23,919 nt of DNA, from NCBI GenBank assembly GCA_002365595.1, contig DFAM01000009.1, positions 182,086 to 206,004 of the forward strand. Reading direction: 5' to 3'. The stretch is from Acinetobacter sp. UBA3106. Lineage in GTDB: Bacteria; Pseudomonadota; Gammaproteobacteria; Pseudomonadales; Moraxellaceae. This document shows positions 21,203 to 23,919 of this stretch, one piece after another. The position numbers and the translations under genes are program-made. A model generated the notes under the pieces. That model ran no database searches and had not been told where the DNA came from. It saw only the letters and a program-made list of their open reading frames with translations. Positions within the stretch are counted from its first letter, which is position 1, and every line of letters begins with the position of its first letter.

Positions 21203-22552
21203 TTAAGCTTTAGACACTACGGGTTCAGCTGACCCAATCTTTTCAGACTCATCGTCATGCATAATCAACGCTACAGCAATCGCAGTAATTAATACCGGTA
21301 AACCAACTGCCATAAAGTTGAAGTGCGCAGGCAGGTTCATACCGAGTAAGCCCCCAATCAGGATTGGGCCTACAATCGCGCCCATACGACCAATTGCAGA
21401 TGACCAGCCAATACCTGTCGAACGCACTGCAAGTGGATAGAACTGCGCCACATAGCTATATAGCAACATTTGTGAACCGATTGACGCTGCACCAGCTAGG
21501 AATACCAGAATGTAAAGTAAGAATTGGTTAGATGCAAAGCCCATTGAGCTCATCACAACCGCACCCATCATACCGAGGACCATCAATACAGGTTTCAAGT
21601 GGAAACGATCCGCAAGAATACCGCCACCCACAATACCGACAACCGCACCCACGTTCATGACCATCATGAACATCAGGCTGTTATCCATCGAGTAACCTGC
21701 CGCCATCATTAACTTCGGTAACCAACTGCTCAAAGCATACATGGTCAGCAAGCAGGTGAAGAACGCAACCCAGAACAATAAGGTATTGGTTGCACGACCG
21801 CGACGGAACAAGCTCACCACGTTTGCCGCTTCAGGTACACTTTCCTGTGGCAAAGTAAATGTAGTCTGGTCCGTAACCTGGGTATTCGGTGACAAGCGAC
21901 GCACAATACGACGCGCTTCAGCCTGCTTATTTTGCTTTACCATAAATGCTAAAGATTCAGGCAGGAATTTCCAGATTACAGGCAGTAAAAATAAGGGAAT
22001 ACCTGCAATAAAGAACATGACTTGCCAACCAAAATCAGGGGTAAACCAAGATCCTAGTAAGGCAGCCATCACCCCACCTACCGCATAACCACTGAACATG
22101 GTGGTGACCAAGGTACTGCGCATCTTTTGTGGCGCATATTCAGAAGTCAGTGCCACCAGGTTTGGCATCACACCACCAATACCCAAACCGGCAAGGAAGC
22201 GTAAAATACCGAATTCAGTTGGGTTAGAAGCAAAACCACCTGCAAAGGTTAAACCGCTAAATAAAACAATACAGATCATAATGACTTTCTTACGACCAAT
22301 CTTGTCCGCCAAGGAACCAAAGATCATCGCACCAAACATCATGCCTGCAAGAGCTGTACTGGCAAGCATTCCCGCTTGAACGGCACTTAGGCCCCAGTCC
22401 TTCATTAATAGTGGTAAAGTTACACCATTAATTGCCAAATCATAACCATCAAATAAAATTACCAGTAAACACCAAGCAACTACATTGAAGTGAAAAGGCG
22501 TAAATTTCGCATTGTCGACTACAGAATTTATATCTACAGTTTCCATTGTCAT
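21203..22552 (-). CDS. MFS aromatic acid:H+ symporter (AAHS family), copy 1
   Basis: A 449-residue twelve-helix transporter of the BenK/PcaK/VanK type, importing benzoate, hydroxybenzoate or related acids with protons. The AAHS motif DGYDL is at 35-39 in TM1, and the loop 2-3 signature GSLADKIGRKK is at about 79-89. A second copy of the loop motif reads GGILADRFHLKP in the C-terminal half. The start is ATG 22552 (MTMETVDIN), with GGGAG 9 nt upstream; the longer frame adds 33 residues unlike the family. It is followed by its own terminator and lies downstream of a paralogue on the same strand. No ring-cleavage genes are in the window, so substrate is open. Confidence 0.88.
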   Translation of the reverse strand: MTMETVDINSVVDNAKFTPFHFNVVAWCLLVILFDGYDLAINGVTLPLLMKDWGLSAVQAGMLASTALAGMMFGAMIFGSLADKIGRKKVIMICIVLFSGLTFAGGFASNPTEFGILRFLAGLGIGGVMPNLVALTSEYAPQKMRSTLVTTMFSGYAVGGVMAALLGSWFTPDFGWQVMFFIAGIPLFLLPVIWKFLPESLAFMVKQNKQAEARRIVRRLSPNTQVTDQTTFTLPQESVPEAANVVSLFRRGRATNTLLFWVAFFTCLLTMYALSSWLPKLMMAAGYSMDNSLMFMMVMNVGAVVGIVGGGILADRFHLKPVLMVLGMMGAVVMSSMGFASNQFLLYILVFLAGAASIGSQMLLYSYVAQFYPLAVRSTGIGWSSAIGRMGAIVGPILIGGLLGMNLPAHFNFMAVGLPVLITAIAVALIMHDDESEKIGSAEPVVSKA

Positions 22553-22869
22553 CGTTCTCATCTCCCATGAGTACTTGTCCATTACATTAATTAAATCTTC
22601 AGCTGAATATTTAATTTCAGGCAATATACGCAAGCCGGATTTAGCACACAATAAGACTAATTGATATTCCGCTATGACCTAGTTAAAAGTATTTATTTGC
22701 GTGATGTATCACACTTACTTAAATACACTATTGAATACTTAATCATCGTTTTTTTAATTAAATTGAAATTTTTAGCGGATTTTTTTGATGAATTTGATCT
22801 TGTACAAAAGATATGCAAAAGCCCCTTCATTCAAAGGGGCTTTTTTTAATGGATAAACCAAACAGCAGT
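22553..22869 (-). promoter_or_regulatory. Promoter region between the two MFS transporters
   Basis: About 317 bp containing the terminator of copy 2 (22817-22847) and the presumed promoter of copy 1. The dyad GTGAT-GT-ATCAC (22701-22712) about 150 bp upstream of the start is the only operator-like element seen. No confident -35/-10 pair was identified. Confidence 0.5.
22817..22847 (-). terminator. Terminator between the two MFS genes
   Basis: GCCCCTT and AAGGGGC pair perfectly around CATTCA, with four A upstream and seven T downstream on the plus strand. It works in both directions; the minus-strand MFS copy 2 ends just before it. Confidence 0.85.
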
Positions 22870-23919
22870 TTAAATTTTGGCTACTTTCAATTGTTTCACT
22901 ACCATACGAACAGGTTTTGGTTGACGAATCATGGAAATAGCGATCATGCCAATGATGCCTGGAATTGCAACCGCGATAAAGTTCCATTTATGTGGTAATT
23001 CCATACCAAGCAGCATACCAATTACGATTGGACCAACAATTGCACCGGTACGTCCCACAGCAGAAGCCCAACCAATACCAGTAGAACGTACTGCGACCGG
23101 ATAGTATTGCGCAACAAAGCTATATAACAAGATACTGGTACCAATCGATGATGCACCTGCCAAGCTGACAAGTAAGTAAATAACAGGCTGTGGAGAATTA
23201 AAGCCTAAACCAACCAAAGACAGTACACCAACAATTAACATGCCAATAAGAACAGGTTTAAAGTCAAAACGGTCTGCTAAAATACCACCACCAATCGTTC
23301 CAATTACTGCACCAATATTCAGTGCTAATAAGAACATTAAACTGCTACCTAAAGAATAACCTGCAGCCATCATCAGTTTTGGTAACCAGCTCCCAAGTGC
23401 GTAAAGCATGAGCAAGCACATGAAGAAAGCGACCCAAAACAAGAATGTTCCTGGGGCACGGTTTTCTGAAAATAAAGCTTTTACTGATGCACTGTGTGTC
23501 TGATCGCCTGTTGCTAGAACGAGTTCAGTATCTGCTCGTACGTCTGCAGTTGGCTCAACTCGTTTGATAAAACGACGTGCTTCATTCATTTTTTGTTCTT
23601 TAACCAGGAAAGTTAAAGACTCAGGTAAGAACTTCCAAAAAAGTGGCACAAAAAGTAATGGAATACCGGCAATGAAGAACATAATTTTCCAGCCAAAACT
23701 TGGTGCAAACCATGAACCACATAATGCAGCCATAATACCGCCTACGGCATAACCACTAAACATTGTGGTTACAAGGGTACTTTTTAAACGTTTAGGCGCA
23801 TATTCAGACGTTAAAGCAACAAGGTTTGGTAATACGCCACCAATCCCTAAACCTGCAATAAAACGTAAAATACCAAACTCTGTTGGATTCGTTGCAAATC
23901 CACCCAAAAATGTAAAACC
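22870..23919 (-). CDS. MFS aromatic acid:H+ symporter (AAHS family), copy 2, partial
   Basis: The C-terminal 349 residues of a second BenK/PcaK-type transporter; the N-terminus lies beyond the window and the frame is open to the last base (G-F-T-F-L-G-G-F-A-T). It aligns without large gaps with copy 1, sharing NPTEFGILRF.AGLGIGGV.PNLVALTSEYAP, STLVTTMFSGYAVGG, SSWLPKLMMAAGYS-like and RSTGIGW segments. The central cytoplasmic loop and the C-terminal tail differ most (RMVVKQLKVAKI here). The pair looks like an old tandem duplication with diverged substrates. Confidence 0.88.
   Translation of the reverse strand, partial: GFTFLGGFATNPTEFGILRFIAGLGIGGVLPNLVALTSEYAPKRLKSTLVTTMFSGYAVGGIMAALCGSWFAPSFGWKIMFFIAGIPLLFVPLFWKFLPESLTFLVKEQKMNEARRFIKRVEPTADVRADTELVLATGDQTHSASVKALFSENRAPGTFLFWVAFFMCLLMLYALGSWLPKLMMAAGYSLGSSLMFLLALNIGAVIGTIGGGILADRFDFKPVLIGMLIVGVLSLVGLGFNSPQPVIYLLVSLAGASSIGTSILLYSFVAQYYPVAVRSTGIGWASAVGRTGAIVGPIVIGMLLGMELPHKWNFIAVAIPGIIGMIAISMIRQPKPVRMVVKQLKVAKI

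Overview
The window looks like chromosomal DNA of an Acinetobacter species (Moraxellaceae, Gammaproteobacteria). The basis is moderate-to-low GC with AT-rich intergenic stretches, the ribF-ileS-lspA-fkpB cluster, a two-copy BenK/PcaK-type aromatic-acid transporter locus, RcnB-like periplasmic proteins and an argA of the kinase-like plus GNAT type. The genus assignment rests on recognition of protein sequences and was not checked against a database. Gene density is ordinary and I see no insertion sequence, CRISPR array, tRNA or rRNA.

Layout. 1-453: 3' end of a YciK-type short-chain dehydrogenase. 642-797: a 51-codon small gene. 1097-2090: two paralogous exported RcnB-family proteins, each with its own terminator. 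2223-3575: argA. 3906-8716: an alkanesulfonate utilisation operon (lipoprotein binding protein, ssuA, ssuD, ssuC, ssuB) with two paralogous binding proteins and no ssuE. 9095-9709: a RutR-like TetR regulator convergent with a nucleosidase (9789-10352, minus). 10680-15601: ribF, ileS, lspA and fkpB, the last three overlapping by 8 bp at each junction. 15752-16294: NAD(P)H-dependent flavin reductase. 16702-17742: an Fe(II)/2-oxoglutarate oxygenase with an HxE motif. 17812-18996 (minus): a PQQ-type aldose sugar dehydrogenase lipoprotein. 19452-20012: a DJ-1/PfpI protein. 20074-21083 (minus): an ankyrin-repeat protein preceded by an AT-rich gene broken by a frameshift. 21203-23919 (minus): two tandem AAHS-family MFS transporters, the second cut off by the window end.

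The most striking content is non-coding. Two intergenic regions (16310-16516 and 19110-19315) each carry an 18-bp match (11 of 12 defined positions) to the GacA box TGTAAG-N6-CTTACA. In both, a -10-like hexamer starts exactly 45 bp after the box end, and a GGA-in-loop hairpin has its AGGA exactly 67 bp after the box end. Further AGGA hairpins follow, ending in a Rho-independent terminator whose own loop is AGGA. This is the architecture of RsmX/Y/Z- or CsrB-type RNAs that titrate CsrA/RsmA. The two RNAs are paralogous, about 130 nt long and only 2.8 kb apart. I propose them as a Gac-controlled CsrA-sequestering pair. No csrA, gacA or gacS lies in the window, so the circuit itself is inferred.

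Other points worth attention are the 2-nt-deletion-like frameshift at about 20904-20920, a 15-bp palindrome upstream of the sulfonate operon, nested inverted repeats just upstream of the TetR gene, and the absence of ispH after fkpB.
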